DNA from: a virus
Direction: 5' to 3' (one strand)
Virus record (IMG/VR): IMGVR_UViG_3300025168_000468
Location: 1-28,730 of that record
DNA length: 28,730 nucleotides
Under the pieces are notes generated by a model, which saw only the letters and a list, made by a program, of their open reading frames with translations, had not been told where the DNA came from and searched no databases. A program made the translations under genes and the position numbers. Positions 14,702 to 21,054 of this stretch are shown here, one piece after another. Each line of letters opens with the position of its first letter. Position 1 is the stretch's first letter.

Positions 14702-15123
14702 TTGCCCACCTCAAGATATGCTATTGCACGATTTAAAATCTCAACACAATCATCGAAGCCGCCCAATGCCCTGTTGCATTTGTGGCAGAGCCAGCCTCTA
14801 AAAGTCTCTGTTTCGTGGCAGTGATCTAATACCCATGACCCATTCTTGGTATTCCCTTTGCCCTTAACTTGATCCTCATCCTGATTACATATAGGGCAGA
14901 TGTAGCCCACAGTGGGCATACCATGCTCTTTACGTAACACCTGTCTTACATTGTGCAAGTATCTGTTGCACTTCTTACACTCAGGCCGAAGGTAGTTACC
15001 CCCTGATGTCATAGAGAATGAGGACAGGGGGAGGTACTCTTCACATTTACTACATACCTTACCTTCCCCTGCCCCTAGGTCCCCATGCTCCTCAAACATG
15101 TCTAGCTGTGCTGAATGCGTCAC
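14698..15123 (-). CDS. Endonuclease VII-like HNH nuclease (141 aa)
   Basis: The C-terminal half has the recombination endonuclease VII signature: CPIC (76-79), then WVLDHCHETETFRGWLC with the DH-H active-site block (D100, H101, H103), CHKC (113-116) and N117 followed by RALGGFDD. The N-terminal third carries a separate Cys cluster (C24, C27, C49, C52) that looks like a second zinc finger. Endonuclease VII cleaves Holliday junctions and branched DNA. I take the GTG at 15123, with AGAGG upstream and a GTGA overlap with the preceding gene; an ATG at 15099 has no ribosome site. Homing HNH nucleases share this fold, so a homing role is an alternative. Confidence 0.85.
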   Translation of the reverse strand: MTHSAQLDMFEEHGDLGAGEGKVCSKCEEYLPLSSFSMTSGGNYLRPECKKCNRYLHNVRQVLRKEHGMPTVGYICPICNQDEDQVKGKGNTKNGSWVLDHCHETETFRGWLCHKCNRALGGFDDCVEILNRAIAYLEVGK

Positions 15124-15623
15124 AGTTCGCGACCTCTGACCACCAACTCGGTAAGGTCTACCGGAGAATAGTTAGGGGGCTTTTGTAATTTACCTGACTC
15201 ACTTAGGGTGCCCTCATTCAGCTTCAGCATATTGTTTGCGTGTACCATATTGAATGCTTCCGGCAAGAAGGACAGTTCTTTGTAGCGGACAGACATGCCA
15301 ATGATAACGTACAGTAAGTCGCACATCTCTTTTAGTAATCGCGCGGCTCTTGCATCCTGCTCTGTCTGCGTACTTGCAGTCTCATCCGTAGGACTTACCT
15401 GGAGAAGGCTCTCTACCTCGTATACCGTATCCAGAAATTCATCGTACTCTTCCTGAATTAGGTCCAAACAAAGATCCCAGGACGCATTGCCCTTAGAGTG
15501 ATGGTAGTAAGGGAGCCCGTGCCCTGTCTTATGAAGATCCCCAGACTCCTCCAGCCCCTCCCCTTGCAGTTTAACGGAGAGGCTGTTCTGGAATTCCTTT
15601 AAGAACTTAACCGCTAAATGCAT
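15120..15623 (-). CDS. MazG-like NTP pyrophosphohydrolase (167 aa)
   Basis: The all-alpha NTP-PPase metal site is visible: EEYDEF at 58-63 and E99-x-x-D102 in KEMCDLLYVIIGM. The family's C-terminal strip also appears: MVHANNMLKLNEG, a Lys, then NYSPVDL. The enzyme would hydrolyse a nucleoside triphosphate (or a signal nucleotide) to the monophosphate and pyrophosphate. A Ser/Thr/Gln-rich insertion (about residues 76-92) separates the two metal motifs. It overlaps the neighbouring 119 aa gene by ten bases, and its TGA overlaps the GTG of the endonuclease gene, within the nucleotide metabolism set. Confidence 0.85.
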   Translation of the reverse strand: MHLAVKFLKEFQNSLSVKLQGEGLEESGDLHKTGHGLPYYHHSKGNASWDLCLDLIQEEYDEFLDTVYEVESLLQVSPTDETASTQTEQDARAARLLKEMCDLLYVIIGMSVRYKELSFLPEAFNMVHANNMLKLNEGTLSESGKLQKPPNYSPVDLTELVVRGREL

Positions 15624-15973
15624 GGACTTTCCTTCTCCACTTGCAGTGCCCGGTACATACCGTACCAGCAGTCCCCTAGGCCTTTTTTATAATCTTTATC
15701 GGACACAGAGTTCTTGAAGTTGTCGTAATCTATGTCTAGTACTTGTTCCGTAAGCCAGTCCCCTACATCGTACTTGCTAACGAATGTGCGGTAAGCGTAA
15801 TCCCTATGAGGTGTGTACACAATATCGTGACCAGGGAACAGCCCCTCTAGATGGTTCTTCTTACGGGAGCGTACCATCAGGTGATCTTCAGGGACTGAGT
15901 TGCCCGTGTCCCTATCGTTCTCAGCGTGTAGCTGTACCACTGACACAAACCCACCTCTTGTCATGATCCACAT
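15614..15973 (-). CDS. Conserved small protein, MWI-GGF-SVVQ family (119 aa)
   Basis: The product begins MWIMTRGGFVSVVQ and continues with DHLMVRSRKKNHLEGLFPG, TPHRDYAYRTFVSKYDVGDW and IDYDNFKNSV. I recall this layout (MW-GGF-S-V, LMVR-R-HLE-LFP, DY-YR, IDY-NFK) from a widespread uncharacterised bacterial and phage family. That family's proteins usually start at the MW, so I choose ATG 15973 rather than 15964; GGAG lies upstream. No catalytic site is known to me. The alternating hydrophobic/basic pattern suggests a compact alpha/beta fold. It sits in the nucleotide metabolism cluster. Confidence 0.75.
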   Translation of the reverse strand: MWIMTRGGFVSVVQLHAENDRDTGNSVPEDHLMVRSRKKNHLEGLFPGHDIVYTPHRDYAYRTFVSKYDVGDWLTEQVLDIDYDNFKNSVSDKDYKKGLGDCWYGMYRALQVEKESPCI

Positions 15974-16194
15974 TTTGTATTTGTCTCCTTCTTCTTATCT
16001 TCTTTTAAGATACGTTTCAAGTTGCTAAAGTATGCAGAGTTGTAGCCCCTCTCCCACTCTTTGTGTTTTATTCCCGTGCCACTGTGCGGATTATAAGAGT
16101 TACTGTAAAATCCTTGCACCCCTTCCGAGAAGGATTTGTGCATGAGCTTGCCAGTATCCCTACTCTTAACATCTCTACTGATACGTGTCAACAT
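15961..16194 (-). CDS. Ribosome modulation factor (Rmf)-like protein (77 aa)
   Basis: The core SFSEGVQGFYSNSYNPHSGT, followed by KHKEWERGYNSAY, matches the Rmf/CrpP-type pattern: a G-x-x-A/G-F helix, a short polar loop with an N-P-Y/H turn, then W-x-x-G-[WY]-x-x-A. The N-terminus and the C-terminal KRILKEDKKKE tail are strongly basic, as expected for a ribosome binder. In bacteria Rmf dimerises and silences 70S ribosomes in stationary phase. In a phage it might slow host translation or protect ribosomes, or belong to the short Rmf-fold family of unknown role. It is encoded directly downstream of nrdJ. The assignment is by motif only. Confidence 0.6.
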   Translation of the reverse strand: MLTRISRDVKSRDTGKLMHKSFSEGVQGFYSNSYNPHSGTGIKHKEWERGYNSAYFSNLKRILKEDKKKETNTKCGS

Positions 16195-16198
16195 CTAT

Positions 16199-17905
16199 TT
16201 ATACTCCACAAACGCCGCCGGTGTTACTTATCTCACATATATCATGTGTCTCTACGTGTTCCTCAAACTCTTCCCCTAGCTTATCGACAGCTTCCTCGTA
16301 AGGCACAGGAGTAAGGGGCTGTCCTCCTCGCGAGCCATCAGGGTAGCACGTAAACCCGCGAAGCCTGTGGGCGTAGTCAGCTAGCGTGTGGGCAAATCCT
16401 GCGACCGTATCAGGGTTGTTGTGCTTACTGCCCCACTCTGGCAGGTTGATCGTAGAACTAATAGACATATCAACGTAGTCTTGAACGTCTGCTTGAAAAG
16501 CAATGCGCCTTTCATACTCAGAGGCTAGGTCTAGGGCGCTCTCTATATTGTCTGGATCTATGCCGTAGACATCAATCATCTCCTTGGCTGCACTGTCTAC
16601 AACGTACTGATATTTCCAGCGAGTACCGTTCGTCAGATACCTTCTCTTATAGGCTATGGCAAACAAGGGCTCTATCCCCGTAGTAGTACCTGCCAAGATC
16701 CCAATGCTGCCAGTAGGAGCAATGGCGCGTACCGCAACGGGGCGTGATACAGACAACTCATCCGCAAAGGATGAAGCCGTCTTATCAGACCATCTCTTAT
16801 ACACATGAAGCCATCTATGCAGTTCGTCAGTAACTTCATACTTATGCCCCCTTTTAATCAGCCACTCATGTATTCCCATCAAGCCTAGGCCTAGCCGCCT
16901 GTTCTTATTCCTAACCTCGTACACCTTGGCGTAAGGAAGCTGCGCCCTAAGTGTACCACACAGAAGGAATTTAGTGCCTAGTTCTACGACATCTGCAAGC
17001 TCCCTGAGCGACTCAATACGGCCAAGGTTGACGCTGCCCAAATTGCAGACATCAGAGTCATCAGCAGAGCAAACTTCAGTACAGGCGTTGCGTAAAGTTT
17101 CATTTTCATTCTCCATAAAGTTAAAGCTAAATCCAGGTTCCGCCGACATTAGAGCCTGTCGTACATTTTGCATGTACACCTCTCCTAACTCACCAGTGGT
17201 CCAGTATCTATACAGCCACTCGTTATCGTAGTTCACACTGATGTTTGTCATATCCAGTGGTGCCGGAAAGTTAAAGTCTGATTCTTTAATCTGTTTTAAA
17301 GTTTGGCCCGTGTTACCTACAGGCATTGATCCCCAGTCTTTTGCTTTAAGAAATTTATCTATGTCCCCGTGCTTCCAATTCAAGGAAGCGTAAATAGCGG
17401 ATCTGCGCGAGCCGCCCTGCATCACGCGCCTTCCTATCTCATTTATCATAGACATCTTAGGAATAGGCCCGCTGGCTGTACCTCCCGTGCCCACTAGCGC
17501 ACGTCCCGAAGGGCGGTACACAGAGTAGTCTACCCCTATACCTCCCCCCGTCATGAGGCAGGACTCTGACTTCCAACTTAGGTTTGCCCAGTCCTCTCGC
17601 GTATCTTCTTCTGCTGCCAACAGGAAGCAGTTATTGTAGAACCTGTTCTTACGCCCCGCGTAGTAGAGATACCGTCCCCCAGGCACGAACTTCAGATCTA
17701 TAATGTACTGAGTAAGCTGGGCTATCTCAGTGGCCGACATCAAGTTCTGTTCCCCGTCGCGCAAGTCCCCGCACACATCCTTAACCAACACGGTGGAAAG
17801 ATCCTGCCATGTGGTGCATCCAGGATGCGCGTACTTCAGGTTAAATATATCCTCAGAGAACTTAGATCTAAACATAGGATTTTCATTTGATTTATATGAA
17901 AGCAT
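16199..17905 (-). CDS. nrdJ: Class II (B12-dependent) ribonucleotide reductase NrdJ
   Basis: The 568 residues form a compact reductase. Visible sites are C93 (YNNCFLL, first redox Cys), N273-x-C275-x-E277 (catalytic radical Cys and Glu), C287 (DVCNLGSVNL, second redox Cys), the PTGSIGILAGTTTGIEP loop at about 397-413 and a C-terminal Cys pair (C557, C566) for re-reduction. No small radical subunit (nrdB) and no class III activase is encoded nearby, which fits the adenosylcobalamin-dependent class. It reduces ribonucleotides to deoxyribonucleotides, so the phage depends on host cobalamin. There is no N-terminal ATP-cone. The 62 aa gene's stop lies just before the start, with AGGAAAC as ribosome site. 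Confidence 0.93.
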   Translation of the reverse strand: MLSYKSNENPMFRSKFSEDIFNLKYAHPGCTTWQDLSTVLVKDVCGDLRDGEQNLMSATEIAQLTQYIIDLKFVPGGRYLYYAGRKNRFYNNCFLLAAEEDTREDWANLSWKSESCLMTGGGIGVDYSVYRPSGRALVGTGGTASGPIPKMSMINEIGRRVMQGGSRRSAIYASLNWKHGDIDKFLKAKDWGSMPVGNTGQTLKQIKESDFNFPAPLDMTNISVNYDNEWLYRYWTTGELGEVYMQNVRQALMSAEPGFSFNFMENENETLRNACTEVCSADDSDVCNLGSVNLGRIESLRELADVVELGTKFLLCGTLRAQLPYAKVYEVRNKNRRLGLGLMGIHEWLIKRGHKYEVTDELHRWLHVYKRWSDKTASSFADELSVSRPVAVRAIAPTGSIGILAGTTTGIEPLFAIAYKRRYLTNGTRWKYQYVVDSAAKEMIDVYGIDPDNIESALDLASEYERRIAFQADVQDYVDMSISSTINLPEWGSKHNNPDTVAGFAHTLADYAHRLRGFTCYPDGSRGGQPLTPVPYEEAVDKLGEEFEEHVETHDICEISNTGGVCGV

Positions 17906-17908
17906 CTT

Positions 17909-18079
17909 TTATGGTTTCCTCTTACCTAATGGCACAACGCTCAGTGTCTCTGCTCCATCTATATCAAACAATAAATCTTGCAGAATGTCAACAACTTCTT
18001 GATCAACATCTCCGTCAGTAGGCACGGGGAAATCTTCAGGATCTATTCGTATAGACACTTTGAAATGTCTGGTTATCAT
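17909..18079 (-). CDS. Hypothetical small protein (56 aa)
   Basis: I choose ATG 18079, which overlaps the upstream stop as ATGA; an ORF start at 18097 would overlap the neighbour by 22 bases. The sequence (MITRHFKVSIRIDPEDFPVP, then an acidic helix and ETLSVVPLGKRKP) looks like a small beta-alpha-beta domain. No motif or family is recognised. It is the last gene before nrdJ. Confidence 0.6.
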   Translation of the reverse strand: MITRHFKVSIRIDPEDFPVPTDGDVDQEVVDILQDLLFDIDGAETLSVVPLGKRKP

Positions 18080-18444
18080 TGGCCCACTCGTCCGCACTTA
18101 GATATCTCTGCCGTTAAAGCGGCGTACCCTGCCACATCCACCCAAGAGTCTGTGTGGCCTGGGGTATTGACCAGTCGAGAGATCTTCATCCATACCATCA
18201 TCATACCAACCTGCTCTTTAGTTACAGGAGTACCCATTATGACAGACCAGCCGGAAGCAATCCTCTCGTACATATCGTAGGCGGGGCCGTATGATGCTGC
18301 CCTATCGTCGCAGATCAATTTCTTAGCAGTGTCCAGCACGGCCTCTCTACCATTCTCCTCTATGCTATCTTGCACATCATAGTAGTCATCCGGCGTCGAT
18401 GATGCTGGCCCGAATATAAGATCGTCTACTTCTTTAAGTGCCAT
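18076..18444 (-). CDS. DUF6378-like phage protein (122 aa)
   Basis: The C-terminal half shows RAASYGPAYDMYERIASGWS, then VTKEQVGMMMVWMKISRLV and HTDSWVDVAGYAALTAEI. This order (YG-p-YD, IA-W, vT-qVa-mm--lK-aRl, DsW-DvaGYaal) is the pattern I remember for a domain of unknown function common in phage DNA metabolism clusters. It is helical, with a conserved His/Asp-rich end that could be metal-linked, and resembles the NTP-PPase helical fold in outline. Its position, two genes upstream of nrdJ, suggests a nucleotide-related task. Confidence 0.75.
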   Translation of the reverse strand: MALKEVDDLIFGPASSTPDDYYDVQDSIEENGREAVLDTAKKLICDDRAASYGPAYDMYERIASGWSVIMGTPVTKEQVGMMMVWMKISRLVNTPGHTDSWVDVAGYAALTAEISKCGRVGQ

Positions 18445-18464
18445 AGATGTACTCCTTATTTAAT

Positions 18465-18731
18465 TTAATGTACGGTGCCGTTATCATCGGTATGCAGAAT
18501 TATTTCTACGCCCTCATGTTCATCGTCAAACATAGTATCGTATCTATCTACCAGATATGCAATCTCGTCAGGGGGAAAGGTAGTAACCACACACATAGCT
18601 TTTATCACATCGGTCATGGCCTCAACCCCTTCTTCAGAAAGAACGGACATGTCTGGGTGATGGAAAGGGCTTATGTCGTAGAAGATACTACTGTCCGAGG
18701 GGTCCTCTGACCGCACGGTTATCTTTACCAT
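18465..18731 (-). CDS. Hypothetical acidic protein (88 aa)
   Basis: The frame opens at 18866, but the first 45 residues would be encoded inside the endonuclease I gene. I therefore use the ATG at 18731 (MVKITVRSEDPSDSS), which leaves a 44-base overlap. The product is acidic (DDEHEGVEIILHTDDNG at the end) with two central helices. The ribosome site is poor for either start, so the start is uncertain. No known motif. Confidence 0.5.
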   Translation of the reverse strand: MVKITVRSEDPSDSSIFYDISPFHHPDMSVLSEEGVEAMTDVIKAMCVVTTFPPDEIAYLVDRYDTMFDDEHEGVEIILHTDDNGTVH

Positions 18732-19197
18732 CAATTCGTTTGGCTCTATTCCCGACGCCTCCACGCTTTTTAGTTTTTCCACGAGGCTTCTTCCTTTCTT
18801 TAATCCATTCTTCAGGGATGCTCTGATTGGCGTATACAAATTCATACTTATCACACCAGTCCGCATACGAAGTCTTACTGCCTTTTCTTATCTTGGATCT
18901 AGAGCTTGTAAATACGAAGCGTATGTCCAGATGTGGATGCTGCTCCCTAACCCATAGATGCTTCTGCCTGTCCTGTAAGGTAAAGATACCTTTAGTCTCT
19001 ACTATTACACCATTAGGTAATATGAAATCCGGCGTGTAGTTACGGTGCTTTTCCGGCTGAAGAAAGGGTATCTTCATTGTCTCGTAGCAATCTATTATAC
19101 CTAAGAATGCTAACTGCTCAGATACCCTCTCTTCTAGACCGGACCTAAAGCCCTTGGCCAGCTTCCATCTTTTGCTACTATAAGGTGAAGTGGCCAT
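18688..19197 (-). CDS. T7 endonuclease I-like Holliday junction resolvase (169 aa)
   Basis: The T7 gp3 catalytic set is present with the right spacing. Counted from the upstream GTG, E30, D65, E75 and K77 match T7 E20, D55, E65 and K67; from the ATG at 19197 they are E22, D57, E67 and K69. The surrounding text FRSGLEERVSEQL, HRNYTPDFILPN and VETKGIF is typical. The C-terminus adds a basic tail (ERKKPRGKTKKRGG) that probably holds DNA. The enzyme cuts four-way junctions and helps degrade host DNA in T7. The ATG at 19197 is chosen by similarity of length to T7; the GTG at 19221 is also possible. Confidence 0.93.
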   Translation of the reverse strand: MATSPYSSKRWKLAKGFRSGLEERVSEQLAFLGIIDCYETMKIPFLQPEKHRNYTPDFILPNGVIVETKGIFTLQDRQKHLWVREQHPHLDIRFVFTSSRSKIRKGSKTSYADWCDKYEFVYANQSIPEEWIKERKKPRGKTKKRGGVGNRAKRIDGKDNRAVRGPLGQ

Positions 19198-19261
19198 AGA
19201 GGAAGCTAAAATCTGGCGCACCTACTGTCGCCGCATATTCCGCCTGTGTCTCTTTCATCAT
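19178..19261 (-). CDS. Possible leader micro-ORF before endonuclease I (27 aa)
   Basis: ATG 19261 overlaps the nuclease gene's stop (CATGATG) and has a strong GGAGG 6 bases upstream. Twenty-seven codons (MMKETQAEYAATVGAPDFS and so on) end at TAG 19178-19180, inside the start region of endonuclease I. The 5' end of endonuclease I has no good ribosome site of its own, so translation of this short frame could deliver ribosomes to it. It may equally have no protein function. Confidence 0.35.
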   Translation of the reverse strand: MMKETQAEYAATVGAPDFSFLYGHFTL

Positions 19262-20061
19262 GCGTGTTCCTCCTTTATATATGTATACGATACAATCGGC
19301 TTGGTCTTAGCTTGGGAAGGGATAGACCCCGTCTCTGTTAGCCCAGGCCAACAACTGAACCTATACTTGCACCAGCTACAAGTCATTCCTAACTTGCGAT
19401 TGCCAGTGGGTACTTTGCGGAACAACTCTTCTTGGTCCTCGAAGCACCTCTTAAAGGGCAAGTCTAGATTTATAGTGTCTACTTTATCCTCAATCTCTTT
19501 AAGGATTACGTCACGTTCCTCGTCCGTGTCGGTACACTCAATACGACTGATGTGCCCCTTCGCTACGTTGAAGGCCCAAATACCCCCAGGCTTTGCCTTC
19601 TTAGCCTTGGCGTATAAATGTAACTGGCCCACGTACCCGAAGGGATCGTCCGCCTTTAGAGTATCCCAACTCACGAACTTATTGCGAAAGGCGTAGTCCG
19701 AAGTGGACTTGATGTCATCAGGCATACCATCGAAGGATAGATCTGTCTCCCCGTTTATGGTGTTGCCTCCTACATCAACCTGCACTTTCTCCGATGACAC
19801 AAACCCAGGAACGCCAGCTTCTTTTATGACCCCTTTCAATACTGCTTCTACGATGTCCCCAACTGCCATGCGTAAGAGAAAGTTATAGGTGGGATCTGCC
19901 GTCTTAGTACCCGCCTTCTCCATTTGTAATTGACATAAGGGGCGCCCCAAGTTAGAAGGTCTGACTCTGAACCCTGCGTTGCGGTTCCGTTGTGAGGCAA
20001 ACTGCTTCCGCATAGCTTCTTTAACGTCCTCAGAAATGGTGGAGATGGTATCCTCACTCAT
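19258..20061 (-). CDS. Cas4/RecB-type PD-(D/E)XK nuclease with Fe-S cysteines (267 aa)
   Basis: The ATG at 20061 is chosen because GGGGGAGG lies 6 bases upstream; the longer frame begins with a GTG at 20124. Nuclease core: GETDLSF (D107), PDDIKST (D116-x-K118) and GQLHLYA (Q146, Y150), the QxxxY motif of RecB-like nucleases. Four cysteines, C43 (RPLCQL) and C228, C231, C237 (CSWCKYRFSCWPG), are placed as in Cas4 and AddB, where they hold a [4Fe-4S] cluster. It is probably an exonuclease that resects DNA ends for recombination or degrades host DNA. It lies between an unknown gene and endonuclease I, in the replication module. Confidence 0.85.
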   Translation of the reverse strand: MSEDTISTISEDVKEAMRKQFASQRNRNAGFRVRPSNLGRPLCQLQMEKAGTKTADPTYNFLLRMAVGDIVEAVLKGVIKEAGVPGFVSSEKVQVDVGGNTINGETDLSFDGMPDDIKSTSDYAFRNKFVSWDTLKADDPFGYVGQLHLYAKAKKAKPGGIWAFNVAKGHISRIECTDTDEERDVILKEIEDKVDTINLDLPFKRCFEDQEELFRKVPTGNRKLGMTCSWCKYRFSCWPGLTETGSIPSQAKTKPIVSYTYIKEEHA

Positions 20062-20125
20062 GGATACCTCCCCCTCCAAGTTCTTCTGAAGCCAAGCTAC
20101 GACTCTTGCAACTTTAAGATCCACT

Positions 20126-20995
20126 CTATGAATCCAGTGTCACAAAAGAACTATCAGCATCAATAGATTTATCAGTAGAAACAGGGGATAAAGCTCCATG
20201 ATGTTTCTCCAAGATCCATTTATTAATCTGTGCAATGTGAGTACCAAACTTACCGTGCATATCTACGGCGCGTTCGTCCATCGTGTGAGATGGATCTCCA
20301 TGCATAGACGCTTCAATATCGTAGTACGTAACGCCTCCTGTAATCTTCTTAGACTTCAGGGTAACATCACAGAAGTTAGGGTAGATGCCAAGACGCACGG
20401 CAATGTCATGATAGAACGAAGCCAGGGTCTTGCCGGAAGTTTTGCCAGACAACTCCATCTCTACAGGAACAGTAACGTCTACCTTCTCACTATCCTTATT
20501 GACGCCTACTACATGCGCCTCGCCAAAGAAGATAGTCATGATGCGGCAGGACCGAATGAACTCTTGCCTATCCTTAGACAAGCTATTCCAATCCTTGATG
20601 TACTCCAGAGGGCGACCGCACTGGAAGCTGCCATCCTCAGAGGGGGCCTCATCCCGCTGCCCCTGCACAAGAACGGAGTGTACGTAGCTGCCTCGTGAGG
20701 TTGACCCGTCGCGGTTCTTACGTTCTGCATCGGCATCGTACCGCTTATGACGATAGCGATGATCGTAGTAGCGGAAGTCTACGGTCTTAGCGTATACCGT
20801 CTCGCCATTGTAACTAACAGCAAAGTGACCGGCGGGGCACAGGATGTCCCCGTCGCTATCCTCTACGTTGTCCCGTAGAATACGGACGCGGCCCAGGGCA
20901 TTTGAATTAGACGACTCCTCGACATCACTGAAGCGTGACGTGAAAGCCGCAAGCAGCGTAGCCTTATCCATCGTTGCAATTTCTGTCATACTCAT
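20126..20995 (-). CDS. Unknown replication-module protein (289 aa)
   Basis: AGGAGG stands 9 bases before the ATG at 20995, and a consensus promoter lies just upstream. The gene is first in its transcript, ahead of the nuclease and resolvase genes. The sequence has an N-terminal helix, a probable beta-rich middle (GETVYAKTVDFRYYDHRYRH; VDVTVPVEMELSG) and a Ser/Asp-rich, slightly acidic C-terminal tail (SIDADSSFVTLDS). A beta-rich core with an acidic tail, beside an exonuclease, would fit a single-strand DNA binding or annealing protein. But I see no OB-fold, RecT or Erf signature, so this is position-based only. Confidence 0.65.
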   Translation of the reverse strand: MSMTEIATMDKATLLAAFTSRFSDVEESSNSNALGRVRILRDNVEDSDGDILCPAGHFAVSYNGETVYAKTVDFRYYDHRYRHKRYDADAERKNRDGSTSRGSYVHSVLVQGQRDEAPSEDGSFQCGRPLEYIKDWNSLSKDRQEFIRSCRIMTIFFGEAHVVGVNKDSEKVDVTVPVEMELSGKTSGKTLASFYHDIAVRLGIYPNFCDVTLKSKKITGGVTYYDIEASMHGDPSHTMDERAVDMHGKFGTHIAQINKWILEKHHGALSPVSTDKSIDADSSFVTLDS

Positions 20996-21025
20996 AAAGT
21001 ATATCCTCCTAGTTTCAGAATTATA

Positions 21026-21054
21026 GTTATACTACACATCACGTATAATGTCAA
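21026..21054 (-). promoter_or_regulatory. Sigma-70 type promoter overlapping the polymerase stop codon
   Basis: On the minus strand, TTGACA (21049-21054) and TATAAC (21026-21031) are 17 bases apart, the same hexamers and spacing as at 3804-3832. The TGA stop of the DNA polymerase gene (21051-21053) is part of the -35 box. The start of transcription would be near 21019, about 24 bases before the ATG at 20995, leaving room for the AGGAGG site. Confidence 0.8.

Noticed and set aside
18732-18866. Long N-terminal extension of the acidic 88 aa protein
   Set aside because: It would be read entirely inside the endonuclease I gene; the ATG at 18731 gives a far smaller overlap.
20198-20698. Plus-strand frame of 166 codons opposite the 289 aa gene
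   Set aside because: Antisense shadow with no ribosome site; every other gene in this arm reads leftward.
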